Source of the DNA: an uncultured SAR86 cluster bacterium
Lineage (GTDB): Bacteria; Pseudomonadota; Gammaproteobacteria; Magnimaribacterales; TMED112
Direction of reading: 5' to 3'
NCBI GenBank assembly: GCA_902619265.1
Contig: CACNDL010000004.1
Coordinates: forward strand, 1-64,000
Length of the DNA: 64,000 bases
Shown here: piece after piece, positions 8,215 to 16,216 of the stretch
Layout: every line of letters begins with the position of its first letter
How positions within the stretch are numbered: the stretch's first letter is position 1
Position numbers and translations under genes: made by a program
Notes under the pieces: model-generated
The model's database searches: none
Told to the model about the DNA's origin: nothing
What the model saw: the letters and a program-made list of their open reading frames with translations, nothing else

Positions 8215-8982
8215 ATCATCCGATTGGGATCTAAGACCCCTTGCTAAAAAGTTTGGATTAAGAAGATTAGATTTATTATATTTTAGGTTTTGTTTTTTTA
8301 CAGATATAAGCTCACCGCCGGCTTCTTGTAAAATTAAATCAGCTGCAGCGGTATCCCATTCCATCGTTGGCCCATATCTAGGATAAAAATCTGCAATGCC
8401 TTCGGCAACCTTACATATTTTCAATGAGCTACCATACTGCAACACATTAATATCATATCTTTTTGAAAGCTTAACAATAAAAGCTTCAGTTTCTTTATTT
8501 AAATGAGATTTACTAGCTACAATGTTTATTTTTTCTTCAATTGATTGATTTGAATGTATCTGTACTCCATTTTTATATGCTCCCTTATCCTTTTCAGCGT
8601 AAAATAATTCATTTCTTCCAGGTACATATACAATTGAAAAAATCGGATATTCATCAAAGCATAGTGCTACATTTAACGTGTAATCGTTACTTTTATTTAG
8701 GAATTCTTTCGTCCCATCAATAGGATCAACTAGCCAAAACCAGTTCCAGCTTTCTCTTTCAATGTAATCAATATTCTTATTCTCTTCAGAGATTATATTT
8801 TGGTAATCTGTTTTCTTTATGAATTCATTTAAACTTTTATTTACTAAATTATCTGCTTCTGTAAGTGGTGATCCATCTTCTTTTAGTTCATATCTAATCT
8901 TTCGTTTTTTTATATTCTCAGCCTCTTTGCCAAGATCTTTCAAAAGACTAAATAAATAATTTTTTTCTTTTGTACTAATCAT
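8206..8982 (-). CDS. cysQ: 3'(2'),5'-bisphosphate nucleotidase (PAP phosphatase), CysQ-like
   Basis: This inositol-monophosphatase-fold enzyme has 258 residues. Metal-site motifs are visible: DGSPLTEAD, the Glu pair in IISEEN, WLVDPIDGTKEFL and the C-terminal GPTMEWDTAAA. GSSLKICKVAEGIADFYPR is typical of CysQ rather than SuhB. CysQ removes the 3'-phosphate of PAP, the inhibitory by-product of sulfotransferases, giving AMP. It is the last gene of the APS-kinase/nucleotidyltransferase/DUF2061 operon, starting in a TGATG overlap. It faces the sulfotransferase directly, which matches recycling of that enzyme's product. Confidence 0.9.
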   Translation of the reverse strand: MISTKEKNYLFSLLKDLGKEAENIKKRKIRYELKEDGSPLTEADNLVNKSLNEFIKKTDYQNIISEENKNIDYIERESWNWFWLVDPIDGTKEFLNKSNDYTLNVALCFDEYPIFSIVYVPGRNELFYAEKDKGAYKNGVQIHSNQSIEEKINIVASKSHLNKETEAFIVKLSKRYDINVLQYGSSLKICKVAEGIADFYPRYGPTMEWDTAAADLILQEAGGELISVKKQNLKYNKSNLLNPNFLARGLRSQSDDLI

Positions 8983-9209
8983 CAGCTACGACCTATTTTT
9001 ATGTAACGGAACCATATTCTTTCGTGAATGTAATATAAAACCATTTTTGTAAGAATTTCGAAAGTTGCGATTCCTGCTGCCCAATCGACTTTCCCTGTTA
9101 TTAACAGAGAAATAATGAAAGTATCAGTGGTAGCTATTACACGCCAGGAAATAGTTTTATAGAGATGTCTTAATTTAAGGTTGTTTTCTTTTTCAGAGTT
9201 TGCCTTCAT
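8982..9209 (-). CDS. DUF2061 small membrane protein
   Basis: This 75-residue protein matches the DUF2061 pattern, with KTISWRVIATTDTFIISLLITG early and LYYIHERIWF late. Two hydrophobic segments suggest an integral inner-membrane protein with short ends. The biochemical role of the family is not established. From memory of such loci, members are often encoded beside sulfate-activation or PAPS genes, and that is the case here. It overlaps the nucleotidyltransferase gene by 17 bp and cysQ by one base. A part in sulfate handling is a guess from context only. Confidence 0.82.
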   Translation of the reverse strand: MKANSEKENNLKLRHLYKTISWRVIATTDTFIISLLITGKVDWAAGIATFEILTKMVLYYIHERIWFRYIKIGRS

Positions 9210-9582
9210 CTCGCATTTTTTTTCTTATGTTTGTTGCGCTTATATTATGTATTTCATCTTCAAAGACTTCTTCTTCAAAGACATAACCAACACCTCTTCC
9301 ATATGTGATATTTACTATGTTTGGCACAAGCATAATTTCGTATTCTTTCCCTCTTCTAAAACCATCTTTTGCTAATCCATTTTCAATATTTTTGCACACA
9401 GTTTCCCAGTCAAATGGGTTATCATCTTGACCAGCACCCCCTGATGCCCCTTGAACATCTCTTACTTGTATTGCTACTTGACCTGTCTTTGCAACACATC
9501 TTTTAAAAAGTGCCTGGTGGCCATCATGCCATGGCTGCCATCTTCCAAGCATCTGTACAGTTGGTTTTTTCCAATCAAACAT
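9193..9582 (-). CDS. Small HxGH-family nucleotidyltransferase of unknown substrate
   Basis: This 129-residue protein has the nucleotidyltransferase signature GRWQPWHDGH (residues 13-22) and the C-terminal ISATNIRKKM motif, equivalent to the ISxTxxR phosphate-binding motif. These place it in the HIGH superfamily with cytidylyl-, NMN- and sulfate adenylyltransferases. It is far too short for a canonical ATP sulfurylase. It is sandwiched, with overlaps, between an APS-kinase-like gene and DUF2061-cysQ. It might therefore adenylylate sulfate or some other small acid. No substrate can be read from the sequence, and an NMN- or phosphopantetheine-type activity remains possible. Confidence 0.75.
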   Translation of the reverse strand: MFDWKKPTVQMLGRWQPWHDGHQALFKRCVAKTGQVAIQVRDVQGASGGAGQDDNPFDWETVCKNIENGLAKDGFRRGKEYEIMLVPNIVNITYGRGVGYVFEEEVFEDEIHNISATNIRKKMRDEGKL

Positions 9583-9982
9583 TTTTTAACTCCTTTAAAA
9601 TAATTTTTGGCGTGTCCTCTTTCCACTCAGTTATATGAAAGTTTACTTTTTTGGGTGGTTCAAAAATTTTATTTGTGTCATCAAATCTACCTTTTTCAAT
9701 TGTATCCATCCAAATGATTATATCTGGATTAAATATCTCTCTTGTTCTTTCTGTAGGACAGACAAAATCGCATATTACATATCTTCCATGAGACTTTTCA
9801 AACTCTGCAAAGGTATTCATGCGCTGGCTTTGTCTTGATCTTCCTTCATCAGAAAAATCCCAATCCCCAGCCATTTCTCTAACATTGTCTGCGTTATACC
9901 AAGCACACTTCATAATTTCTTTTAATTTTTTTGCTAGATAAGTTTTTCCACTGCCGGGAAGACCCATAATTAGTATTTTCAT
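9575..9982 (-). CDS. Compact adenylylsulfate (APS) kinase-like P-loop protein
   Basis: This 135-residue P-loop kinase shows Walker A GLPGSGKT at residues 7-14. YNADNVREMAGDWDFSDEGR follows, closely resembling the APS kinase segment LDGDNVR...GFS..DR. VICDFVCPTERTRE parallels its ISPxRxxR strand. CysC is normally about 200 residues. Here the C-terminal lid (RDPKGLYKKAR region) is shortened and replaced by GRFDDTNKIFEPP. It heads the operon with a promoter-like -10 just upstream and overlaps the nucleotidyltransferase by 8 bp. Phosphorylation of APS to PAPS is the likely role, but a different nucleotide-like substrate is possible given the reduced lid. Confidence 0.72.
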   Translation of the reverse strand: MKILIMGLPGSGKTYLAKKLKEIMKCAWYNADNVREMAGDWDFSDEGRSRQSQRMNTFAEFEKSHGRYVICDFVCPTERTREIFNPDIIIWMDTIEKGRFDDTNKIFEPPKKVNFHITEWKEDTPKIILKELKNV

Positions 9983-10005
9983 TATTTTATAAAATGTGTA
10001 GAGCT

Positions 10006-10034
10006 ATTATAGATAATTCTAATTCAATTGCTAT
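10006..10034 (-). promoter_or_regulatory. Candidate promoter of the APS-kinase-like operon
   Basis: On the minus strand a perfect TATAAT (10006-10011) lies 17 bp downstream of ATAGCA (3/6 to TTGACA). Initiation near 9999 would leave a leader of about 17 nt before the ATG at 9982. It lies between tRNA-Cys and the operon, so read-through from the tRNA transcript is an alternative. Confidence 0.45.
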
Positions 10035-10048
10035 AAATCCCTTTTAAT

Positions 10049-10122
10049 TGGAGGCTGAGAACGGAATCGAACCGATGTACACGGAGTTGCAGTCCGCTGC
10101 ATAACCACTCTGCCACTCAGCC
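10049..10122 (-). tRNA. tRNA-Cys (anticodon GCA)
   Basis: The minus strand starts GGCTGAGTGGCAGAGTGG and ends CTCAGCCTCCA. The acceptor stem pairs GGCTGAG with CTCAGCC, the discriminator is U as expected for tRNA-Cys, and CCA is encoded. The anticodon loop CTGCAAC gives GCA. The T-arm contains GGTTCGATTCC. Length is 74 nt. It lies between the 2OG-oxygenase gene and the sulfation operon. Confidence 0.97.
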
Positions 10123-10167
10123 AGAAATTTATTATCTCATTAAATTAGAATTAATTTTCTTTAATGC

Positions 10168-10989
10168 TTACTTTTTGAAAACTTTTTTTGCTGCCCTAAG
10201 AATTATTGGAGGACATACATCTTTAACAAATGCATTAAAGTTAAAGGGGTTCTCAAACTTCTCATTTTCTCTTTCTCTAAATAAAGTACTATGTTTAGAT
10301 TTATTGCTAAGCACCTCATTAGCTGGCCTTCCCCTGGAAAAATAATAATATGCTAAAGATTTTCTACTTCTATCTTCTGGACACATTAATGCGTCAGGGT
10401 GTCCATGATAAGTAAACGATGTCGTCGTAAATATTACGCATTTATTAAAATTTGGAAGAATTGATTGAACAGGACTTCCCATTGAATCATTAAAAAGCTC
10501 AAGTCTCCCTCCCCAAGACTCATCCCAATCTTTATTTAAGTATATTAATAAATTTAATCTTCTGTCTAAATCTAAACTTGGATGCTTATTAAAATCTGCG
10601 TGAACCTTTAGAAGACCTCCTTTTTTAATTTCATGGTAACCTCCTCCTGCAAGGTAAGGGTCTGAAATCAAAGGCTCTTTGATACCAGTTAGCGTGTTAA
10701 GCCAATTAAGCATTAAATCTGATTGCATGTAACTATTTAACTCTAGTGCACTTTTACTAATATGACGCATTCCTTTACTAGCAAGTTTAATTTCTTTTTC
10801 ATTCTCAAATTGAATTTTAGAGTCTTTTAGTTTTGATAAATCTGGAAACTCATCCTCAACTCTAGATAATAAGTCGCCAATGAAAAAGTCTTCCATAACA
10901 ATGTGAGGAAATGGATCAGCTTTTAAGTAATCTTTTTTGTGCTTTTCAGCATCAAGCCATTTTTTATTTATAATATCTGATAATTCCAT
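10168..10989 (-). CDS. 2-oxoglutarate/Fe(II)-dependent oxygenase (prolyl-4-hydroxylase-like fold)
   Basis: This 273-residue protein has an Fe(II)/2OG core. HADFNKHP supplies the HxD iron ligands (about residue 130). TFTYHGHPDAL supplies the distal histidine. DRSRKSLAYYYFSRGR supplies the arginine that binds 2-oxoglutarate. The strand LLIYLNKDWDESWGGRLELF is characteristic of the 2OG-FeII_Oxy_3/P4Hc group. Such enzymes hydroxylate proteins or small molecules, sometimes sugars or lipids. The substrate cannot be deduced. The gene stands alone, with its own AT-rich upstream gap, between ahcY and tRNA-Cys. Confidence 0.82.
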   Translation of the reverse strand: MELSDIINKKWLDAEKHKKDYLKADPFPHIVMEDFFIGDLLSRVEDEFPDLSKLKDSKIQFENEKEIKLASKGMRHISKSALELNSYMQSDLMLNWLNTLTGIKEPLISDPYLAGGGYHEIKKGGLLKVHADFNKHPSLDLDRRLNLLIYLNKDWDESWGGRLELFNDSMGSPVQSILPNFNKCVIFTTTSFTYHGHPDALMCPEDRSRKSLAYYYFSRGRPANEVLSNKSKHSTLFRERENEKFENPFNFNAFVKDVCPPIILRAAKKVFKK

Positions 10990-11039
10990 TTTTAAATATA
11001 AGTATATAAAAATTACATAGTTTTAGTTATTTATTGATT

Positions 11040-12389
11040 CTAATAATTATAAGAATCTCCTTTGAAAGGGCCATTCTCCTTAACGGAAATATATTCTTGT
11101 TGATGTTTTGTTAACTTTGTTAATGTACCTCCAAATCCTTGAACCATAAGAGCTGCAACTTCCTCATCAAGCTTCTTTGGAAGAACTTTAACATAAAGCT
11201 CTTTTTCTTCTGGTCTTTTTGAAGCATAACCATCTTTAAATAATGCTATTTGTGCTAAAACTTGGTTACAAAATGATCCATCCATAACTCTGCTTGGATG
11301 TCCAGTAGCTAATGCTAAATTAACAAGCCTTCCTTCACCTAATAATAATAAATAGTCCTCATCAGATCTTTTAACTTTATGGACACCCGGCTTAACTTCA
11401 TACCATTCAAAAGTTTTAAGATGCTTGATATCTATTTCATTGTCAAAATGGCCAATATTGCATATGACACAGCCTGACTTTAAAGCATCAAGCATAAATT
11501 TATCTAGAACATTAATATTACCTGTTGTTGTAACAACTAAATCATATTTTTTTAGTAATTCTTTATTAAGTTTTGTTCCATCACTAGTAACTTCACCTTT
11601 CTGATAAGCTGAAACTACAGAAAAACCGTCAAAACACGCCTGCATAGCGCATATTGGGTCCACTTCTGTAATATCAACAATCATTTTTTGCTGGGCGAGA
11701 GAGTCTGCAGAGCCTTTGCCAACATCTCCGTATCCTATTACAAGCGCTTTTTTACCGGCTAACAGCATGTCTGTGCCTCTTTTTATCGCGTCATCAAGAC
11801 CATGCCTACAGCCGTACTTATTATCATTTTTGGATTTAGTCAAAGAATCATTAACGTTGATTGCTGGCACCTTAAGCTCTCCAACTTCGAGCATTTCTTT
11901 AAGCCTCTTAACACCTGTTGTTGTTTCTTCAGAAATACCATGAATTTTTTCTAGCATATCAGGATATTCCTTGTGAACTTTGACAGTTAAATCGCCTCCA
12001 TCGTCTAGAATCATATTGGCATTCCATGGTTTGCCATCTTTATTAATTGTTTGATCAAGACACCACTCATATTCTTCTTCTGTTTCACCTTTCCAAGCAA
12101 AAACTGGAATTCCTTTTGCAGCAATAGCTGCAGCAGCATGGTCTTGGGTAGAAAAAATATTGCATGATGACCATCTCACTTCTGCACCTAAGTCAATTAG
12201 TGTTTCTATAAGAACTGCTGTTTGAATAGTCATGTGAATACAACCCATAATCTTTGCACCTTTAAGAGGCTGCTCGTCACGATAATTTTCTCTCAATTGC
12301 ATAAGAGCTGGCATTTCATCTTGTGCGAGTAAAATTTCTTGTCTTCCAAATTCTGCTAACGAAATATCTTTTACTTTATAATCATTCAT
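11040..12389 (-). CDS. ahcY: S-adenosyl-L-homocysteine hydrolase
   Basis: AhcY reversibly splits SAH into adenosine and homocysteine, relieving product inhibition of methyltransferases. The NAD-binding motif [15 protein letters not shown] lies mid-protein. [11 protein letters not shown] and the C-terminal [14 protein letters not shown] (ending in the conserved KxxxYRY-type tail) identify the family. The ORF track starts at 12404, but ATG at 12389 is preferred. It gives the normal N-terminus ([15 protein letters not shown]), has GAAGG upstream, and overlaps the previous stop by 8 bp. The resulting 449 residues are of normal size. Together with metK two genes upstream it forms the SAM cycle operon. 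Confidence 0.95.
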   Translation of the reverse strand: MNDYKVKDISLAEFGRQEILLAQDEMPALMQLRENYRDEQPLKGAKIMGCIHMTIQTAVLIETLIDLGAEVRWSSCNIFSTQDHAAAAIAAKGIPVFAWKGETEEEYEWCLDQTINKDGKPWNANMILDDGGDLTVKVHKEYPDMLEKIHGISEETTTGVKRLKEMLEVGELKVPAINVNDSLTKSKNDNKYGCRHGLDDAIKRGTDMLLAGKKALVIGYGDVGKGSADSLAQQKMIVDITEVDPICAMQACFDGFSVVSAYQKGEVTSDGTKLNKELLKKYDLVVTTTGNINVLDKFMLDALKSGCVICNIGHFDNEIDIKHLKTFEWYEVKPGVHKVKRSDEDYLLLLGEGRLVNLALATGHPSRVMDGSFCNQVLAQIALFKDGYASKRPEEKELYVKVLPKKLDEEVAALMVQGFGGTLTKLTKHQQEYISVKENGPFKGDSYNY

Positions 12390-13161
12390 CTTTATTGCCT
12401 TCATAAAACTCTAATCTTTCAATATCATCTTCAGAGGTCTCATCACCATATTGAATCTCAATTATTCTACATTCTTCAGTGTAAGGATTATATATTTGAT
12501 GCCAATCTTCTTTGCCTACTTTGAATACATCATGCAAATCTAGTTTTTCAACATGCTTATCTTTTTGTTTAGCCCTCTGATACTTAACATCACATCTGCC
12601 TTTAGAAACAAACCAAATCTCATCTCTATTAAAATGTCTTTGCAAACTCATACCTTTTCCGGCATGAATTATTAACTCTTTTAATTTAATTTTTTCATTC
12701 TTGTAAAGATTAAAAAATTTTCCCCAAACCCTATCTTCAGCTTCGCCAAGCCAATTTTTAAGAATCCAACTGCTTGAATTCTTTTTATCGTCACCACCAA
12801 CTCCAAATTCAAATTCTATATTTTCAACAATCATTTCTGGTATATTAGTTTTATCTCGATCGCCACCATTACAAAAAATTATTTGGTTTTCAGGATAAGA
12901 AAGCTTGATTTGTTCTAATGCATTACAACAACTTCCATCACTATCATCAAAATCTATAACCTCATTAACTGCTTTCAGATTTTCTAAAATTTCTTTTCTT
13001 TCATTAAAAGACATAAATGGTTGTCCTTTTTTTTCTGTTAGCCAATTATCAGAATTTAAAGCTACTATCAGGTGATCTCCAAGTAAGCTAGCCGTATTGA
13101 TATATGCAAGATGACCAGAATGTAAAGGATCAAAACCTCCACTTACAACGATAATTTTCAT
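12382..13161 (-). CDS. Nucleotidyltransferase-cupin fusion protein
   Basis: The N-terminal half (to about residue 140) is a HxGH nucleotidyltransferase with [16 protein letters not shown] and a SSSWIL segment near its end. It resembles heptose-phosphate adenylyltransferase (RfaE2/HldE C-domain) and glycerol-3-phosphate cytidylyltransferase. The C-terminal half (about 165-245) is a single cupin, with [17 protein letters not shown] and [10 protein letters not shown] like the type II mannose-6-phosphate isomerase cupin. ATG at 13161 is chosen because it overlaps the metK stop as ATGA; the track start at 13182 is upstream. It lies inside the metK-ahcY operon. Activation of a sugar phosphate is plausible, but the link to SAM metabolism is unexplained. 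Confidence 0.78.
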   Translation of the reverse strand: MKIIVVSGGFDPLHSGHLAYINTASLLGDHLIVALNSDNWLTEKKGQPFMSFNERKEILENLKAVNEVIDFDDSDGSCCNALEQIKLSYPENQIIFCNGGDRDKTNIPEMIVENIEFEFGVGGDDKKNSSSWILKNWLGEAEDRVWGKFFNLYKNEKIKLKELIIHAGKGMSLQRHFNRDEIWFVSKGRCDVKYQRAKQKDKHVEKLDLHDVFKVGKEDWHQIYNPYTEECRIIEIQYGDETSEDDIERLEFYEGNKDE

Positions 13162-14279
13162 AGTTTTTTTGCTTTTTCCCACTCAAAACCAATATTTTCT
13201 CTGCCAAAGTGTCCATAAGAAGCAGTTTTTAAGTAAATTGGGGTTAAGAGGTCTAAGTTTTTAATCAGGCCAGATGGTGATAGATCAAAGTTTTCATTAA
13301 CAATTTTATTGATTTTATCTAAACCTAATTTTTCAGATTCAAATGTGTTGATATAAATTGATACAGGTTCAGAAATGCCAATGGCGTAAGATGCTTGTAC
13401 TTCACAATAATCGCAAAGATCATTCTTTACTAATGACTTAGCTACTTGCCTAAGCCCATAAGCAGCTGAGCGATCAACTTTTGTTGGGTCTTTGCCTGAA
13501 AAACCTCCACCACCATGTCTAGCCATACCACCATAGGTATCTACAATAACTTTTCTTCCAGTTAAGCCACAGTCACCAACTGGACCTCCTATAACAAAAC
13601 GGCCAGCAGGGTTAATTAAATATTTAGTTTTATTGTCTAGAAGTTTTTTAGGTAAACATGAATCAATAATTTGTGTTTTAACGATTTCTCTTAAGTCCTC
13701 CAAATCCAGATCATCACTATGCTGTGTTGATAGAACAATTGAATCAATTCGTTTTGGTTGATAATTTGAATCGTATTCTATAGAAACTTGAGATTTTGCG
13801 TCTGGTCTTAATCCAAGGCCCTTAGATTTTCTTATTTCTGAGTGTTTGAGCACTAATTTATGAGCTAAAGCAATTGGTAATGGCATAAGTTCTGGGGTCT
13901 CTTTGCAGGCATAGCCAAACATCAAACCCTGATCTCCTGAGCCTAAAACCGCATCTCCTGAGATACCAGCATCAATATCTTTGCTCTGCTCAGATATTAG
14001 ATTTTGAAATTCAAAGCTAGCGCTAGTAAATCCAAGATCATCTTCGATATACCCTATATCTTTAACTACATTTCTCGCTACAGTTTCATAATCTACATTA
14101 GCGATAGACGTAATCTCTCCAGCAACAACAACTGTATTATTTTTTATAAGAGTCTCACAAGCTACTCGAGAGTTTGGATCTGATTTAAGACATTCATCTA
14201 ATATTGCATCAGAAATTTGATCACAAATTTTGTCAGGATGCCCTTCTGAAACTGATTCAGACGTGAAGATATAAGACAT
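13158..14279 (-). CDS. metK: S-adenosylmethionine synthetase
   Basis: MetK makes SAM from methionine and ATP. The 373-residue protein has the N-terminal FTSESVSEGHPDKICDQISD with the ATP-binding His, then GSGDQGLMFGYACKE and the phosphate-binding loop GGMARHGGGGFSGKDPTKVD. DRSAAYGLRQVAKSLV and the substrate segment near SYAIGISEPVS follow. It is only slightly shorter than the E. coli enzyme (384). Its ATG overlaps the pheT stop as TAATG. Co-transcription with the PheRS genes ties SAM synthesis to a translation operon. No SAM riboswitch is possible upstream because the preceding bases are pheT coding sequence. Confidence 0.96.
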   Translation of the reverse strand: MSYIFTSESVSEGHPDKICDQISDAILDECLKSDPNSRVACETLIKNNTVVVAGEITSIANVDYETVARNVVKDIGYIEDDLGFTSASFEFQNLISEQSKDIDAGISGDAVLGSGDQGLMFGYACKETPELMPLPIALAHKLVLKHSEIRKSKGLGLRPDAKSQVSIEYDSNYQPKRIDSIVLSTQHSDDLDLEDLREIVKTQIIDSCLPKKLLDNKTKYLINPAGRFVIGGPVGDCGLTGRKVIVDTYGGMARHGGGGFSGKDPTKVDRSAAYGLRQVAKSLVKNDLCDYCEVQASYAIGISEPVSIYINTFESEKLGLDKINKIVNENFDLSPSGLIKNLDLLTPIYLKTASYGHFGRENIGFEWEKAKKL

Positions 14280-16216
14280 TACAAGCCCTCAATATTGATA
14301 CCATCAATTTGTAAAGATTCTTTAATTAATGGATTCATGACAGCTTCAGTTTCTTCATCAGTTATATTATTTTCAAGAGCTTGGAATTTAAATCTATATC
14401 CAACCTTTAAAAGGTTTTGTTTTTTATTTTCAAATAAATCAAAGACAAAACAGTCTACCATCAATTCAGATGATTCTTTGTACTTTTTAATAAGTGTGGC
14501 AAGCTGCTCAAGATTTTCATGGTTATCAAGGCTGAACGATAGATCACGGTAAGAGGCAGGATAGTCTGAAATTCTGCTTTGCTTCTTGGTAGGCAATTTC
14601 AAATTGTTGGTGGCTATTTCAAAACTGAATACAGGTGTTTTCGTTTTAGAGCCAACGAATTCTTTAGATAGCTTACCAATTCGTCCAATATGTTCGTCAT
14701 TACAATAGACTTTTTCATATAGATCATAGTTTTGAGACTGATCCAGTTCAAAATTTAGTTCCCTACCCAAGATCTCTGAAAAAATTGTTTTAATTAGCCC
14801 TTTCAAATAAGAATAATCTAGCTGGGCATTAAATTCTTTGAAATTTTTATTGGTTTTACCACTAACAATAACAGCTAACTTATTCTCATTACCATCTTTA
14901 GTGTAAATATCGGAAAATTCAAATAACTTTATTGAATCTTTTTGTCTGTTTTGATTGAAGACCACATTTTCTTTGATTGATTTCGTTATGCAAACCCTCA
15001 TCTTTGATCTTTGCTTATCTAGCGGGTTATCCACTGAAATAGCAGAATCATCTTGATTATCGTTGAAAGGAAAATTTACTACTTCAAAAAAACCATTATT
15101 TACAAGGTAATCTCGACATAGTTCCTCAAAGTTTGCTTCTATTCTCTTCGCTTTAACAGGCAAGGCTAATGCTTCCGGGGCAATATTGTCATAGCCAATC
15201 ATTCTGGCAATCTCTTCTGCAAGGTCATTTAGTTGATCAACATCTGATCTATGTGATGGAACCTCAACTTTATCATCTGTCATGAAGTAGAGAGAGTTTA
15301 GATAGTTTTTTTGTTCTTTTTCAGTAAGCTCTGTGCCAATTATCTTATTTAATCTTTCAGAATCGAACTCTACTTCAGTTCTGTCCACTTTTCTTTGCTC
15401 TGTTTTTAATGCAAGTGATTTAATCTTTGCATGATCAGCTACTACAGCAATAAACCTTCTTAAAACTTGTTCTTGCGCAAGAAAATCAACCCCTCTCTCA
15501 AATTTGTAGGATGCCTCTGAGTTAAGATTATATTGACGAGCTTTACCAAGAATCACCTCAGGTTCGAAATAGGCACATTCAACTAAAACTTTCGTTGTGT
15601 CTTCACTGCATGAAGTACTTTCGTCACCCATGGTACCAGCTAAATCAACGGCAACATCGTTGATAGTAAAAACTAAATTTTCACCATTAAGTTCTATTTC
15701 AGAACCCAGAAGTGTTTTAAATTTTTCTTGTTTATTTCTTTTCTCGAGTACCAAAGGACCATCAATCTTCGTAGCGTCATAGCAATGAGTTGGCTGGCCA
15801 GTTTCATAGGCAAGATAGTTTGAAATATCGGTAAACAAATTGTTTTTATTCAGCTTTAGGTCTTGAAAGTAATTCTCCAGGTAAGGTGCATAATCTTTAA
15901 TCTTTCCCTCAATTTCAATTTCAACAAAACTGATATTTGGACATAGATCTTCTGCTTTATTCTCAAATACTAAACTTGATTCTGGTATTCCAGCATCATA
16001 GACCTCTTTTTCCAAAGCAGCTTTATAGAAATGGTTCAAATCTCTGGCAATACCTTTGAGCGATAAACAATCACCTCTATTAGGTGTGATTTCTAAGTCC
16101 AGGACTTCTCCCTCTATCTCATGCTCATGGCCCAATTGAAATAATTTATCGGAAAGCTCTTCAAGAGATGGTTTTTTTTCCAAGAAATTGAGCAAATGTG
16201 AATAAACTATTTTCAT
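14279..16216 (-). CDS. pheT: Phenylalanyl-tRNA synthetase beta subunit, lacking the N-terminal tRNA-binding (EMAP-II-like) domain
   Basis: This is the beta subunit of (alpha-beta)2 PheRS. At 645 residues it is about 150 shorter than E. coli PheT (795). The start MKIVYSHLLNFLEKK aligns with the usual N-terminus. However, QLGHEHEIEGEVLDLEITPN then runs straight into TPNRGDCLS, the B1/B3 junction. The roughly 110-residue OB-fold tRNA_bind (B2) domain is therefore absent. The editing B3/B4 core (TNYLAYETGQPTHCYD), B5 and catalytic-like B6/B7 regions and the C-terminal anticodon-binding FDX-ACB domain (SDYPASYRDLSF) are present. It overlaps pheS and metK by 1-4 bp. Confidence 0.95.
   Translation of the reverse strand: MKIVYSHLLNFLEKKPSLEELSDKLFQLGHEHEIEGEVLDLEITPNRGDCLSLKGIARDLNHFYKAALEKEVYDAGIPESSLVFENKAEDLCPNISFVEIEIEGKIKDYAPYLENYFQDLKLNKNNLFTDISNYLAYETGQPTHCYDATKIDGPLVLEKRNKQEKFKTLLGSEIELNGENLVFTINDVAVDLAGTMGDESTSCSEDTTKVLVECAYFEPEVILGKARQYNLNSEASYKFERGVDFLAQEQVLRRFIAVVADHAKIKSLALKTEQRKVDRTEVEFDSERLNKIIGTELTEKEQKNYLNSLYFMTDDKVEVPSHRSDVDQLNDLAEEIARMIGYDNIAPEALALPVKAKRIEANFEELCRDYLVNNGFFEVVNFPFNDNQDDSAISVDNPLDKQRSKMRVCITKSIKENVVFNQNRQKDSIKLFEFSDIYTKDGNENKLAVIVSGKTNKNFKEFNAQLDYSYLKGLIKTIFSEILGRELNFELDQSQNYDLYEKVYCNDEHIGRIGKLSKEFVGSKTKTPVFSFEIATNNLKLPTKKQSRISDYPASYRDLSFSLDNHENLEQLATLIKKYKESSELMVDCFVFDLFENKKQNLLKVGYRFKFQALENNITDEETEAVMNPLIKESLQIDGINIEGL

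Noticed and set aside
14270-14300. SAM riboswitch upstream of metK
   Set aside because: metK begins in the pheT stop codon; the upstream bases are coding.
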